Below are positions 1-11,188 of a DNA stretch of 64,000 bases, piece by piece; the stretch's first letter is position 1, and every line of letters begins with the position of its first letter. Both the position numbers and the translations under genes were made by a program. The stretch is from Pascua guehoae (lineage: Eukaryota > Basidiomycota > Tremellomycetes > Trichosporonales > Trichosporonaceae): the NCBI GenBank assembly GCA_001600415.1, contig BCJX01000001.1, positions 346,365 through 410,364 on the forward strand, written 5' to 3'. Below the pieces are notes generated by a model. That model was not told where the DNA came from and ran no database searches. It worked only from the letters and a program-made list of their open reading frames with translations.

Positions 1-132
1 TTGTTAGCGTTGTCCTGCATGTTGAAATACGCTGCACAGGGCAGTATGTCGCGTGTGAGAGCTGCGACTATAGTCCATCGCCGCGTGCTCAGCATCATGA
101 TTGTGACGTCTCCGAATCGGACATTCACTCAC

Positions 133-237
133 CGGGTGGTGCTGCATTGCCTTCTTCTTGTAGGCGCGCTTGATCTCGACCTCGGTTGCCTCGACGCTGA
201 CCTCGAGGAGATCATAGTAGGTTGTATCGGCCACCAC
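133..237 (-). CDS. DnaJ (J-domain) co-chaperone, first exon only
   Basis: The exon starts at the ATG at 237 and encodes about 35 residues beginning MVADTTYYDLLEVS, which read into helix II of a J domain (EIKRAYKKKAMQHHP). It stops inside the HPD motif: His-Pro are here and the Asp must come from the next exon. A GTGAGT donor follows the Pro codon at 132-127, and a GCTAAC branch-point motif lies at 3-8, so the acceptor is just outside the window. J proteins stimulate the ATPase of Hsp70 through HPD. An N-terminal J domain starting M-V-x-D-T-x-Y-Y-D resembles the CAJ1/DJP1 class, but the rest is not visible, so the subfamily is open. Confidence 0.8.
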
Positions 238-1037
238 TGTTGTTAGTTTGGAAGAGGTAACTAGCTCACTGTTGGCGGTTTAGGAGAACAGAGGTAGAGA
301 GGATGATGACGCAGACGAAGTGTCGATCAAAAAGTAAACTTGGCAAACGACTCTGAAAATGGGGCGATGCGGGGACCCCACATACACGTGGCTGTGGAGC
401 TAGAACGGAGGTAAAATGACGCGTTGCTAAATGGTTTAGAGTTGGATTAGGATTTGATTAGCAAAGAGTTGTTTGGATTAGAAGATTAAGATTGGGGCTT
501 GTGCGTGTGTATTTTCCCTGAGTCCCGCTTTGGTGGATGGGTCCTGAAACGCGCTCTGGCCCAGGCCGGACAAGCTAGTGCTGCCCAGACCCGTCACGTC
601 CTCTGTCTGTCTCTCTCCCATCCCATCGACCACCACCACCTCTGTACCTTTGCCCCCATTCTCGTTCCTCTTTCTCTCTCTCTCTCTTCTACTCTTCTAC
701 TCTCGCGTCTCGTCTTTCTCTTCTCATCATCTCTTCCTTTCTCTTCTCTTCGCCAATCGACTATTTGTCTCTTCTACCCATCGTCTTGACGACCATCAAC
801 AGGCATCTTGCTCCACCCACCGCCCACCGGTCCTCTAGCATACCCGTCGTCCACATCGTCGCTGGCTCTGCTGCTGTCCTCGAACCCGAGCTCACCATCG
901 TACCCGAGCGCGAGACGAACAGGTAAAACACAGTCTGGCGCCCGCAACGCGTCCAAGTGTGCTTGTTTCATCCTGAAAACCGGCCACCACCCCATTCTAC
1001 GCCTTACATCGTCGTCCACCATCCTCTAACGATCAAC
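238..1037. promoter_or_regulatory. Divergent intergenic region with pyrimidine-rich tract
   Basis: This stretch separates the 5' ends of the DnaJ gene (-) and the TBC gene (+). From about 600 to 780 it is strongly C/T-rich (CTCTCTCTCT, TTCTACTCTT), which is typical of core promoter and 5' leader sequence in basidiomycete yeasts. I see no conserved coding region. A long open frame runs in from 957 upstream of the TBC start, but its first 27 codons show no family similarity and the ATG at 1038 has a better context. Confidence 0.45.
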
Positions 1038-4000
1038 ATGTCGTCCCCAACTGCCAGCAAGGTGCGTGGCCTCGCCGCACGCTGGGAGCAGCAGCCTCCC
1101 AGCTCCGCGTCCGGTACGGCGGGTACGAGCCCGCCCAAGCGTGGTGGTCTGGGCGGGCGCACGTCGCCACGAGGCCGCGGTGCGCGTGCCGGCGGCCCGA
1201 ACACTCCACGTAGCGTGAGCAGCCCGAGCACCATTGCCAATGGTCGCGGCTCGCCGTCACCACGCCTCACGTCACCACGCTCGTCGCTCGTCAGGACCAA
1301 CTCGAGGCCCCTGTCGCCGACCAAGATCCCCGCACCTCTCCCGGGGTCTGCTTCACCGACGAGGACTTCCGTGCAGCTCCCGGGGTCTGCTTCACCGACG
1401 AGGGCCTCCGTGCCGCTCCCACAGTCTGCTTCACCGATGAGGGCCTCCGTGCCGCTCCCGCAGTCTGCTTCACCGACCAAGACCGCCGCGCCGCTCCCTT
1501 CTGCTGCCTTCAAGAGCATCGACCCCAAGAGCGTGATTTCCAAACCGGCGACGGAAGGCAAGCCACTCGTGAGGGGTAGGGGACGATCGGGAACCGTCAC
1601 GGCCCCCCCGCCTCCCCCGCTCATCACCAAGGTCCAACCCCAGCATGAACACATTGTCGAGGCGGAAGACGATGACGATGACGACGACGTGACCTCGGAC
1701 GTCCCCCTCGAGTCTCCGGTTAGCAGCCGCAAGGGATCTCTGGCAACCGCGGAAATCGTCAACGTCGTGCCGAAAGCTTCCTCGCCACTGCCGCCGGTAG
1801 CGGCGGCTCTGCCGGTCGTGGCCCCTGCAAAGGAATCAGTGGTGGCGCCCGAGCCCGCGCTTGAGCCGGCACCGCCGCTCGAGACACCCGCTCTTGGAAA
1901 TCTGACGACGAACATTGAAGCCCCATCGCCCACCGTGCCCTCGTCTACGCTCCCTCGCTCTCTGTTGCTTTCTTCCGGGACTAGCATGCACGAGCCCATC
2001 AGCCTTTCAGCAGGCAAACAGTCGCATGTCGATGAGCGCTCGGTAACTCCTGTATCCGACTCTGGATCTGAGAACTACGCCGAGGCTGTTGAACTGTCGT
2101 CTCCACTCCCGGCTTCGCCTGTGAAGATCGCGCCTACCCTCGCAGAGCCTCCCTCGCCGGCTGGATCGAGCAAGCGCTCGCTCTCTTTCGCAAGCGAGTA
2201 CACCGAGTCTCACTACTCGTCCCCTCCAGGCTCGGTGTTCCACAAGTCCCCCGCACCCTCCCACAAGCCTCTCGCCGATGACGACAAGCCCGCTCTTCCT
2301 ACTCTGTCCCCATCGAACCCGTACAAGCTGCTTCTCGATGATGAGAAGCCCACTCTCCCGTCCTCGTCACCCGTGCTGCCACCTCAGCCCCTGCAGCCCG
2401 AGCCCGAGCCCGAGCCCACGTCCGAGCCCCAGCCTGAGCCTGAGCCTCACCTTCCTGAGCAGCCGACCCACACTCCTCAGCAATCAGAGCCCCGCATTCT
2501 CACCGACCTCCCCGCGCGGACCTCTTCGACGCTCGATCGCGCTTCCTCGCCAAATCACACGCCCACGCCCGCACAGCCGGTTCCAAAGGTCACCCCTGCG
2601 TCTCCTATTGATGACGAGACGAACCCGAGTGCCAACACGAGCGCGGACCATGCCCAGCCCACTACGCCTCCTCTCTCGGGCGACGACTTCTCCCACGTCT
2701 CCCTCTCGGCTGACCCATCACCGTCTGCAGCTCCGCGCACCTTCCCGTCCATCTTCAGCCGCGTGCTCCCAGACTACGCTGCGACTCCCAAGGACCAAAG
2801 GGACAAGGACCGTGACTCGCCGAACTCGGTGTCGTCGAACAAGAAGCCCAACTTCTTCTCGTCTGCTACTGCTGCTCTCAACAGCCTCAACAACCTCAAC
2901 CTCCCCCTGCCGTCGGTGAACCGTGAGCGGTCGGCCGAAGGCACGCCTACCCCCGAGCCCGTGCAGAACCATCACTCGCCTGGTGGGGCATCGCCGTCCA
3001 CGAATTGGCGTACGACCATGTCCAACTTCCTGACGTCTCGCGTGCCAGCCCCAGCTTCACCATCGGCAACTCCCCCTCCTGTCCCATCCACACCGACCCG
3101 CAACGGCTCGACGTCGACCGTATTCATCCTTAACCGCATCGACTCTGCGTCTGCAGCACATGACCGCCGGCAGAGCCGTGAGGGTGGTGGCGGCGAGCGT
3201 CTGCGCGAGGGCTTTGAGCGCGTCCGCAGTGAAATGGAGTGGACCGCTCGTGAAATCCGTCGCGAGGCCGCTGGCGGTGAGGACGCCAACGCTTCAGCCG
3301 TCGACTGGGCATTCTGGGGCGCGGTTGTCCAAGACTATGAGGAGGTGGCACGCACCCGGCCCAAGGACCTGTCGCGCGCCATCCAGCAGGGTATTCCGCC
3401 TGTCATCCGTGGGCCGATTTGGCAGCTCATGAGCTCGTCCAAGAGCACCGAGCTCGAGGAGACATACAAGGCGCTCCTCAAGCTCACGTCGCCGCACGAA
3501 AAGGCCATCCACAAGGACATTTCGCGCACGTTCCCGAGCCACAAGTTCTTCCAGGGCGCTGGGGCCGGACAGGAGAGCCTCTTTATGGTCGTCAAGGCTT
3601 ACTCGCTCTATGACCGTGAGGTCGGGTACACCCAGGGTCTCGCGTTCATTGTCGCTGCGCTTCTCTTAAACGTGAGTCCAGCTAAAGATAGCACCACGGT
3701 CTTAGCTGGTACTGACTACTCAGATGCCCGACGAAGAGGCATTCTGCGTCCTCGTCCGCCTCATGGACTCGTACAACCTCCGCTCGCACTACCTCGCAGA
3801 CATGCCTGGCCTCCAGCTCCGCCTTTACCAGTTTGACCGCCTCGTTGAGGAAATCCTGCCTCTGCTCCACAACCACCTCGTGCGCAAGGGCATCAAGAGC
3901 TCGATGTTTGCAAGCCAGTGGTTCATGACCTTGTTCTCGTACCGGTGAGTGAACCCTACGGCGTGTCCTTGTGCCTTCTTTACATGAAGCAACGCAACTG

Positions 4001-5005
4001 CTGCCACCCTCCTCTATCATTTGGGACACCGCTGACACCAGCTTCCCGCTTTCGCTCGTGTACCGTGTCTTCGACATTGTCCTTGCCGAGGGCATCGAGG
4101 CCATCTTCCGCTTCTCGCTCGCCCTCCTCAAGCGCTCCGAGGACGAGCTCGTCCAGCTCGACTTTGACCAGCTCCTCGTCTTCCTGCAGGGCGACCTGTT
4201 CGAGGTATACCGTGCACCGGAAGGCGAGAGCCATGGTGAAGGCAGTACCCCAGACGAAGACATGTGGCGCACCAACGACTTTGTCCGCGACGCCTACGAG
4301 ATCCGTACCACGCCGCTCATGCTGGACCAGTACGAGGCCGAGTGGAACGAGAAGTGCCGCGCGCAGACGGCGCACGTGCGCGAGATGGAGCAGCTGCGTT
4401 CGGCCAACCGGCATCTGAGTGGGCAGGTGTGAGTACCAAGACGCGAACGGAGTGTGCAGATTGTCGATGTTGAGCGGGCACGTCCCAACGGCCTGCCACC
4501 TGCATCGTCTCGTACAGTCTTGCATGTGCTTGACGTCCACTCGTGTCCCCATCCCCTTTGGTGTACGTTCACCTCTGACATTAGCAAAACCCTCGAGGCA
4601 TCCCTCGCGACCATGAACCAGGAACACGTCGAGCTCGTGCGCCAGCTCGTCCTCGCCAAGATTGCAAAGGAGGACATGGAAAACGAGCTCGTCAAGTACA
4701 AGAGCATGTGCGCGCAGCTTGCACAGCGCACGCCCGACGAGGTCGAGCACATTGCCTCGCACCCCTCGCAGAGCAGCCTGTACGGCCTCGGCGGTCCCGG
4801 TGCGGTCGGGAGCACGAGTCCCAGCGTCGTGAGCCCCGGCTTCAGTGCCGGCAGCCCGAGCGGGTTTGAACGCAGTCCTGGGGGGTTTGGCGTCAGCTCT
4901 CCTATCGCGTTCGGTTCGGGCGTCCCGGCTATGCGTGCGAGTAGCATTAGTGTCAACACCAGCACGACACACGTGAGCCACAACGGTGTGCCGCACGCCG
5001 AGTAG
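1038..5005 (+). CDS. TBC-domain Rab GTPase-activating protein, GYP5-like
   Basis: Four exons (1038-3671, 3724-3944, 4042-4428, 4585-5005) give about 1220 residues. The first ~750 residues are low-complexity Pro/Ser/Ala-rich, with a four-copy 13-residue repeat and a PEPEPE stretch. The TBC domain starts near residue 780 (IPPVIRGPIWQLM). It shows the arginine-finger motif IHKDISRTFP and the glutamine-finger motif YTQGLAFIVAALL, split by the first intron, and continues through FPLSLVYRVFDIVLAEG. A helical, probably coiled-coil segment follows (EASLATMNQEHVELVRQ), then a Gly/Ser-rich end. TBC proteins speed GTP hydrolysis on Rab GTPases in membrane traffic. The layout of disordered N-terminus, TBC and coiled coil fits GYP5/EVI5-type proteins; the Rab substrate cannot be told. 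The start is the ATG at 1038 in the context CAACATG. The introns of 52, 97 and 156 bp all have GTGAGT donors. Confidence 0.85.
1333..1495 (+). repeat. 39-bp coding tandem repeat, four copies
   Basis: Four in-frame copies of a 39-bp unit encode LPGSASPTRTSV-like 13-residue repeats (later copies LPQSASPMRASVP). They lie in the disordered N-terminal half of the TBC protein. Ser-Pro pairs recur in each copy and could be sites for proline-directed kinases; that is inference. Confidence 0.8.
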
Positions 5006-5462
5006 GGAGGAGGGGGCAGGAATGGCGACACGCTTTCCCCAGGGTCCTGTGTCGTCCAGTAGGTTTAAACTACCTTGTTCACTATCGCAAAGCTCTCTGC
5101 TTCCCCTTTTGCCCTTTGTCCCCCTCTCGTTCATCGCCCGCATACCCTCACTCGACGCTCGCCACGGCTCCCCGCGTACGTGCTCCCGCACACGCAATAC
5201 GCTCGCACACGTTCTCGCACGCAGATAGACACGACCCGCACGATATCATGAGACCCATCGGCGCGGTGCGCAGATCAGTTCTTCACTATACAATGCATGT
5301 TGTCCCTTGGACTGGTAGTACATCGCTGCAGAAGTGTTGCAGGAGGTTGTTGGATGGCCGTCGTGTGTGTCGTGTGATGTATTGACCAACTCTGTTGATG
5401 CTGCATTGGAGGGGGTGTGGCCCCTAGCAGCGAGAGTGATCGCCCGCGTCCTCGTGTCTGCT
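5006..5462. other. Convergent 3' intergenic region
   Basis: The TBC gene ends at 5005 (+) and TAF9 ends at 5463 (-), so this 457-bp stretch holds the two 3' untranslated regions. I see no further gene. Confidence 0.5.
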
Positions 5463-7452
5463 CTACGCATCATAGTCCTCATCCACCTCGCGCTCAACGG
5501 GCACGACCTCCTCCATCTCATCCTCCTCACCCTCGGCATCCGGCTCCTCTGGTGCCGCCTCGGCCTCGGCCTCTGGTGCCTCCTCGTCGCCCTCTGCATC
5601 ATCGTCGCTCTCGCTCTCGCTTTCACTCTCCCCACGGTCCATGTCGTCGTCGCTCAGCATCACCGCGGCTTCGGTTGGCACGAGGTCAAATGTGACCTCG
5701 GTTAAGCGCTGGGCTGCGGGTGGAAGGCGGACGAGCTCGTATGACTCGGGGAGGGGTGGGAGGGGAGATGAGTTGAGGTCGTGCGCAAGGGAAGCAAGGT
5801 ACTGTTGTTAGCGTGGATATTCTCGGGGTGAGGAGAAGTAATCGGGTCCCTGCGAACGTAGCAGGCTTGCGATGAAGGGCATGGTGAAGAAGATTGGCGA
5901 TGCAAGACGAATAATGGTGAACCACAGAAAGAAAATGAGACAAGAGGGGCAAGGAAGGACAGCAGCAGGGCGACTAAGGGAATGTGTTGGATGACGGGGA
6001 ACCTGAGAGAGGCCCAAGGACGAAATTGGAGGGCGTGGAGGACACGGGAAGAAGGTGAAGGACACGATCCAGAGCTTGTAGCACAGGACGAGGAGGATGC
6101 AGAGCACCAGAAGAGAGGTGAGGGACAATAGCAACAGCTTGTTGCAAACACACAGCAAGGATGATGGGGACACGAGAAGAAAGGGCACGGCAAGGAGAAT
6201 GGACGTGATGGGAGGAGGATGACACCACACGGCAACGAGAATGAGAGTCACGAGAACGTTCGAACGCGAGGAACTCGGGAATGAGGTGAAGGAACGGAGA
6301 TGGGGGGCGATTAGTGCGCCAAAGAGGAGCACGGCACGGATGAGGAGGAAAGCCGGAGCTGGCCACGTTGGATGGACACAAGACAGACTCGCATCCTCTG
6401 GAGAGATGTGACCTCCTCGCACTTCATGTTGGGCAACAGCATCTGCAACCCTCCATGCAAAATGCGAGGGAATGTGAGAGGACGATGACCTGTGAGAGCG
6501 CAATGGTCTGTAAGAGGGCGCCAGCCTGTGCTACTCATCTCAAACGATATAGCCCGGCAGCCACACTCCCAACACACGTCGCGCACAGCGCGACACGTCT
6601 GCTCAGTCACGAGTATGCCTCGGACACGTCACACGACCGATAAGGGCAGTGGCCGTCGTCCCCTGCAAGCGCACAGCTGGACAGCTATCCTCCTAAGCGA
6701 CCCGAAGGAGGAAGGACGACGACAGTGACTGTGCGTCGAGGAGGACGGGCCAGTCGCACTGCCTCAGCTGGGTCGCGCGCCAGCAATCTCCTGATCTTGG
6801 ACAGATCTTCCCCTGGGCGTGCACTCATTCGTGTGTGCTTCGCAGCATACCCGTGTACATCTCCCAAGCACGTGAAGGAAGGCGTGAAGGAATGAGGAAG
6901 GCCGGCGTCCGCCTCGACACATTCCAAGCCAAGTCACCCAGCCCAGGTGACTCACAATGCCCTCTTCGCAGCTGCGCCTCGTCTCGACAGAACCTCCAAT
7001 CATTGAACTCCCAGCAGCCCCCAGAAGCACACCTCAGAGTTGCCAGACGACTCACATCCCTGGGTGGAGCCTCGACAAACTCGTATCGCCTTCGCATCTG
7101 GATCGCGAGCTCAACGTCCTCCTTCTCGATACGACCGGCTTGTGGACCTGATCTCGCAGCGTGGTCTGCGAGAGATTGTGCTGATTGAAGAACGTCGGCG
7201 GTGTAGCCTGGATGTGAGTGGGACGACGGAAGAGTGGATGGAGGGAAGGAAGAAATGGTGGAAGGAAGGAGTTGGAAGGATTGAGAGCGAAGGAAGGGAG
7301 AAGCTCCGCTGAGAAGGAATCATGGTGGGAGTAGAGATGGCCAGTTCGCAGCCGTAGCAGCCATGTACAGATATAAGTACCTAGTCGACATCTGCAAAGC
7401 AACTACGGCCACAGGAAGTGAGGAGTTGTGAGGATTGCACAGCAGGGCCCCG

Positions 7453-7518
<66 letters not shown>

Positions 7519-7828
7519 GAGGTGGTATGGTGAGGAAGGACAAATGGACAAGGGAGCAGGATGGGAGCGGAGAAGACGTGTTGTAGCCGCGGCAACGATA
7601 GCCAGATACCATTTCCCGTAGTCGAAGCATCTGGATCGCAACCACGGCCACGACCAGGAGTCCCACTCACGATGCGCAAAGTCGAGGAGTTGGTGGATGA
7701 CGCGCTCATCTGCATCTTGGATTCCCTTGGACGCGAGGATGAGCGCGAGCAATCGCCCGTCGCGGGGTACTGTTGTCAGCTGCTTTACAGACGGGTTACA
7801 GCTCACTTGTTCGTGATGCGTTTGTCAT
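5463..7828 (-). CDS. TAF9: Transcription initiation factor TFIID/SAGA subunit 9 (TAF9)
   Basis: Four exons on the minus strand (7828-7807, 7769-7671, 7207-7056, 5801-5463) join in frame to 203 residues. The product begins MTNASRTIPRDGRLLALI, the start of the TAF9 histone fold. It continues with GIQDADERVIHQLLDFAHR, YTADVLQSAQSLADHA and EKEDVELAIQMRRRYEFV. The post-fold motif PPRD leads across the last intron into YLASLAHDLNSSPLPPLPES, matching the TAF9 pattern of PPRDFLL followed by TPLPLIKP. The last ~60 residues are very acidic. TAF9 pairs with TAF6 in TFIID and SAGA to support RNA polymerase II initiation. The gene is divergent from ELP3, with 491 bp between the two starts. Oddities: a 22-nt first exon, a 1254-bp last intron, and 64 consecutive G (C in the transcript) in the second intron. 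Exon joins were inferred from phase and family similarity. Confidence 0.88.
7454..7517. repeat. Homopolymer of 64 G (C in the TAF9 transcript)
   Basis: An uninterrupted run of G fills this interval within the second intron of TAF9. Read on the gene's strand it is poly-C, about 240-250 nt from the 3' splice site. Length may be inexact because homopolymers are hard to sequence. Confidence 0.95.
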
Positions 7829-8319
7829 GGATGGCGTTGATGGATGAGAAGAAACGAGTAACGAGATGAGTTGCGAGACGAGTATCACCGAGATCAAGAT
7901 CGGAGTGGTGAAAGGGAACAACAGCAGGGGGAATGGCCACTTGACGGAACCAAATTCGCGTGGTGTCCGCGTGAAAGCAATGGTCAGTCACGTGATCTGA
8001 GTCGTGACTCTCAGCGGGTCCAAATTTATTGTGTCCCATGAGGTAATGAACGAATCGCGTGCTGCCGATTTTTTGTCGGTGTGCGCGTGCCGCCACCCAG
8101 AGTCCAAAGTTGATGTCAAGGTCCGTCACCGATCACCGACACTCTCCACCAAGACACCGTTGAGCAACACGCACCGAGCAACGAGCACCGACTTCCGAAC
8201 AGAGGTCCCAGGTCACAAGCGCGGTAACAAGCACGTCTTCGCCTACACCTGCAATCACGTCTCAAGTACGCCTAACTACAACAACCCTCTCTCCAGTCCC
8301 TGTCCCACCTTCGTTCACC
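7829..8319. promoter_or_regulatory. Shared TAF9/ELP3 divergent promoter region
   Basis: This 491-bp stretch lies between the TAF9 start (7828, -) and the ELP3 start (8320, +), so both 5' regions must fit here. I recognise no specific factor site. Open frames crossing it have no family similarity. Confidence 0.5.
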
Positions 8320-11129
8320 ATGATCGCCGCCGACTCCGAAGCCGAGCTCTACCTCCTCTGTATCTCCTCGGTCGTGCGTGACTTGATCGCTGCGTACGAG
8401 TCTGCATCGACCTCGTCGTCCCCGCCCGCGCCGCCAAACCTGTCGCAGCTGCGCACAAAGTATGCGCGCCACTACAAGCTGAGCGGGACGCCGCGCCTCA
8501 CGGATATCCTCGCCGCGGTGCCCGACGAGTGGAAGGACCGGCTGCGCGGGTGGCTCCGTGCCAAGCCTGTGCGGACGGCCAGTGGTGTTGCGGTCGTGGC
8601 GGTCATGTGCAAGCCGCATCGGTGCCCGCACGTTGCCATGACGGGCAATATTTGTGTGTAAGTCTGCTTTGACGTTGTGGTGCTCGCGCTGGTGGGACAG
8701 TGTGTGCTGGTGGGCGGGGCGTGGCTAGGAATGGGACATGTCTTCTAAGAGGAGTACCAGCTCTTTATCGAGATTACTCCGTGTTCCCGCTGAACTGGCG
8801 CCATATGGTAGCCATAGAGTTTGAGTTGGCTGCACGCCCTCGTTCCCCTCCTCAAGTCTCGATGCCAGAGCCAACTCTCTCTTGACGAGGTCCCAACACT
8901 AACGCTCAGCTACTGCCCCGGTGGACCCGACTCGGACTTTGAGTACTCTACTCAGTCATACACCGGCTACGAGCCGACGTCGATGCGCGCGATTCGCGGC
9001 CGGTATGACCCCTACGAGCAGACGCGGAACCGTGTGGACCAGCTGCGCAGCCTGGGCCACAGCGTGGACAAGGTCGAGATTATCATCATGGGCGGCACAT
9101 TCATGTCCATGCCGGAAGATTATCGCCACGGCTTTATTGCGGGCCTGCACAATGCGCTCTCTGGCGCGACGACCGAGGACGTGGACGAGTCGGTGCGGTT
9201 CTCGGAGCAGAGCAAGACCAAGTGTGTGGGCATTACGATCGAGACGCGTCCAGACTACTGCCTCAAGCCGCACCTGAGCCAGATGCTGCGGTACGGGTGC
9301 ACCCGTCTCGAGATTGGCGTGCAGTCGGTGTACGAGGACGTAGCGCGCGACACGAACCGCGGACACACCGTGCGCGCCGTCAGCGAGTCGTTCCACATGT
9401 CCAAGGACGCCGGGTACAAGATTGTGGCCCACATGATGCCCGACCTCCCCAACTGCGGCACTGAGCGTGATATCTGGCAGTTCCAGGAGTTCTTTGAGAA
9501 CCCCGCCTTCCGCTCGGACGGCCTCAAGCTCTACCCCACGCTCGTCATCCGTGGTACCGGCCTGTACGAGCTGTGGCGCACGGGCAAGTACAAGAACTAC
9601 CCGCCAAACCAGCTCGTCGACATTGTTGCACGTATCATGGCCCTCGTACCTCCTTGGACTCGTGTGTACCGTGTTCAGCGGTGAGTTAGGATTCTGAACG
9701 ATGGCGGCCGAGTCCGCTAGGCTCCTGCAGTTTCCGTTGCAGAGATAGCAGGGAGAGTCTGCCGTCGTGTACGACGCCGCCGCTTGCACTTGTCCTGTTT
9801 CTGTGCTTGATGGTGAACGAGTGGCGGGAGTCGGTCTGCGACATTTAGCGTTCATGACAGATTACGCGCATTGATCAGACGGGTCCGTGCATCACTTGCA
9901 GCGCGCAATGCACACTCGCTACCCCTCTGCGCTTGCCCCCGGAGTGTCGACTCTCCCGCAGCCACTTCTGCCTCTGCATGAGCTAACATCAGTGACATTC
10001 CCATGCCGCTCGTGTCGTCTGGTGTGGAGAATGGCAACCTCCGCGAACTGGCACTCGCTCGCATGAAGGACTTTGGCGCCGAGTGCCGTGACGTCCGCTT
10101 CCGCGAGGTTGGCGTGAGTAACCTTGACCTGTGGAGCGGGATCAGTGCTCACCGCACAGTTGCATGAGATTCATCACCGCATTCGCCCACAGGACCTCGA
10201 GCTCCTCCGCCGCGACTACGCCGCGAATGGCGGCTGGGAGACGTTCCTGTCGTACGAGGATCCAGAGCAGGACATTCTGGTCGGTTTGCTGCGTCTGCGC
10301 AAGTGTTCAGAGGACGGTACCTTCCGCAAGGAGCTCGTCGGCATGCCGGGTGGCTGTTCTTTGGTTCGCGAGCTGGTGAGTATCTCGTTCCAGCACCCAG
10401 AACTTGTTCCACAATCCAGTACCGGTTCCACTCGCCAGAACAGGTTCCAGCTCGATAAACGTTCTAGCTGCAGAACGTTCTAGCCAGAAACCAATTCCAG
10501 ACACCTGTTCTAGCTCGAGAGCCAGTAGCAGACTCCAACACCGGTTCCAGACTCCAGAACCAGTCCCAGACTTCAACACGCTATGGCGACGCCTGTCTCG
10601 CTTGCGAGACCTAGTCACCAGATGCGTCAGCCTGTGAGACAGAGGACCTTAGCACTAAGATAAGGGGTGGAGGCACCAGTTCCACTGTCCAGAACAGGTT
10701 CCAGACTGTACGCCACTGGGAGACATGTCTCTCTTATGAGAACTACTCCGGAAGCGGCGGCGGTGTGTCACAGGTGACTGAACCTTGGGTGGCCGCATTT
10801 TGTCTATCTTCTTGTCTCACGATCGGTGTCCTACGATCGAACAGGCACGTGGCTTTGTGTCACAACCGTTGATTCTCGCCGAGGTGTAACGTGGCGCTCA
10901 CACCCCGCAGCACGTCTACGGTACGGCAGCACCGGTGCACTCGCGCGACCCAAAGAAGTTCCAGCACCAAGGCATCGGCACGCTGCTCATGGAGGAGGCG
11001 GAGCGCATTGCGCGTGACGAGCACGGATCGACACGTGTAGCCGTCATCTCTGGCGTGGGCACGCGTGACTACTACCGCCGGCTCGGATACTTCCTCGATG
11101 GGCCGTACATGGTCAAGGACCTCGACTAA
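8320..11129 (+). CDS. ELP3: Elongator complex protein 3 (tRNA U34 carboxymethyl-modifying enzyme)
   Basis: Five exons (8320-8657, 8910-9680, 9993-10113, 10160-10375, 10911-11129) give 554 residues, the usual ELP3 length. The radical-SAM part shows the Cys-rich motif [17 protein letters not shown] with [17 protein letters not shown] across intron 1, then [36 protein letters not shown] and [20 protein letters not shown]. The C-terminal GNAT acetyltransferase part shows [20 protein letters not shown] and [22 protein letters not shown]3 is the catalytic subunit of Elongator: it uses SAM and acetyl-CoA to build carboxymethyl side chains on wobble uridines of tRNA. Each join keeps phase and restores near-identical family sequence. 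Intron 4 is unusually long (535 bp) and repetitive, and the stop codon lies in a 34-bp tandem duplication. Confidence 0.97.
10395..10600 (+). repeat. TTCCAG-rich short repeat inside ELP3 intron 4
   Basis: Variants of CAGAACCGGTTCCAGACTCC recur about eight times in roughly 200 bp after the intron-4 donor. Unit spacing is irregular, about 20-30 bp. Each copy carries a CAG or CCAG that resembles a 3' splice site, yet the acceptor needed to restore the ELP3 frame is at 10,910. Confidence 0.75.
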
Positions 11130-11188
11130 GGCGGCGGCGTGAGGTGCGAGTCATCTCGACTAAGGCTGCGGCGTGAGGTGCGAGTCAT
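11121..11188 (+). repeat. 34-bp tandem duplication over the ELP3 stop codon
   Basis: Bases 11121-11154 and 11155-11188 match except for one substitution (GGCGGCGG against GGCTGCGG). The unit begins with the last two codons and the stop of ELP3 (CTCGACTAA). The second copy is therefore untranslated. Confidence 0.9.

Noticed and set aside
5808..6503. Minus-strand 231-residue open frame with hydrophobic stretches
   Set aside because: It lies in the last TAF9 intron, is C/T-rich by composition (which yields Leu, Ser, Pro and Val), and shows no domain; adjacent frames are open for the same reason.
7320..7806. Open frames rich in poly-Pro or poly-Gly
   Set aside because: They are translations of the 64-base homopolymer in the TAF9 intron.
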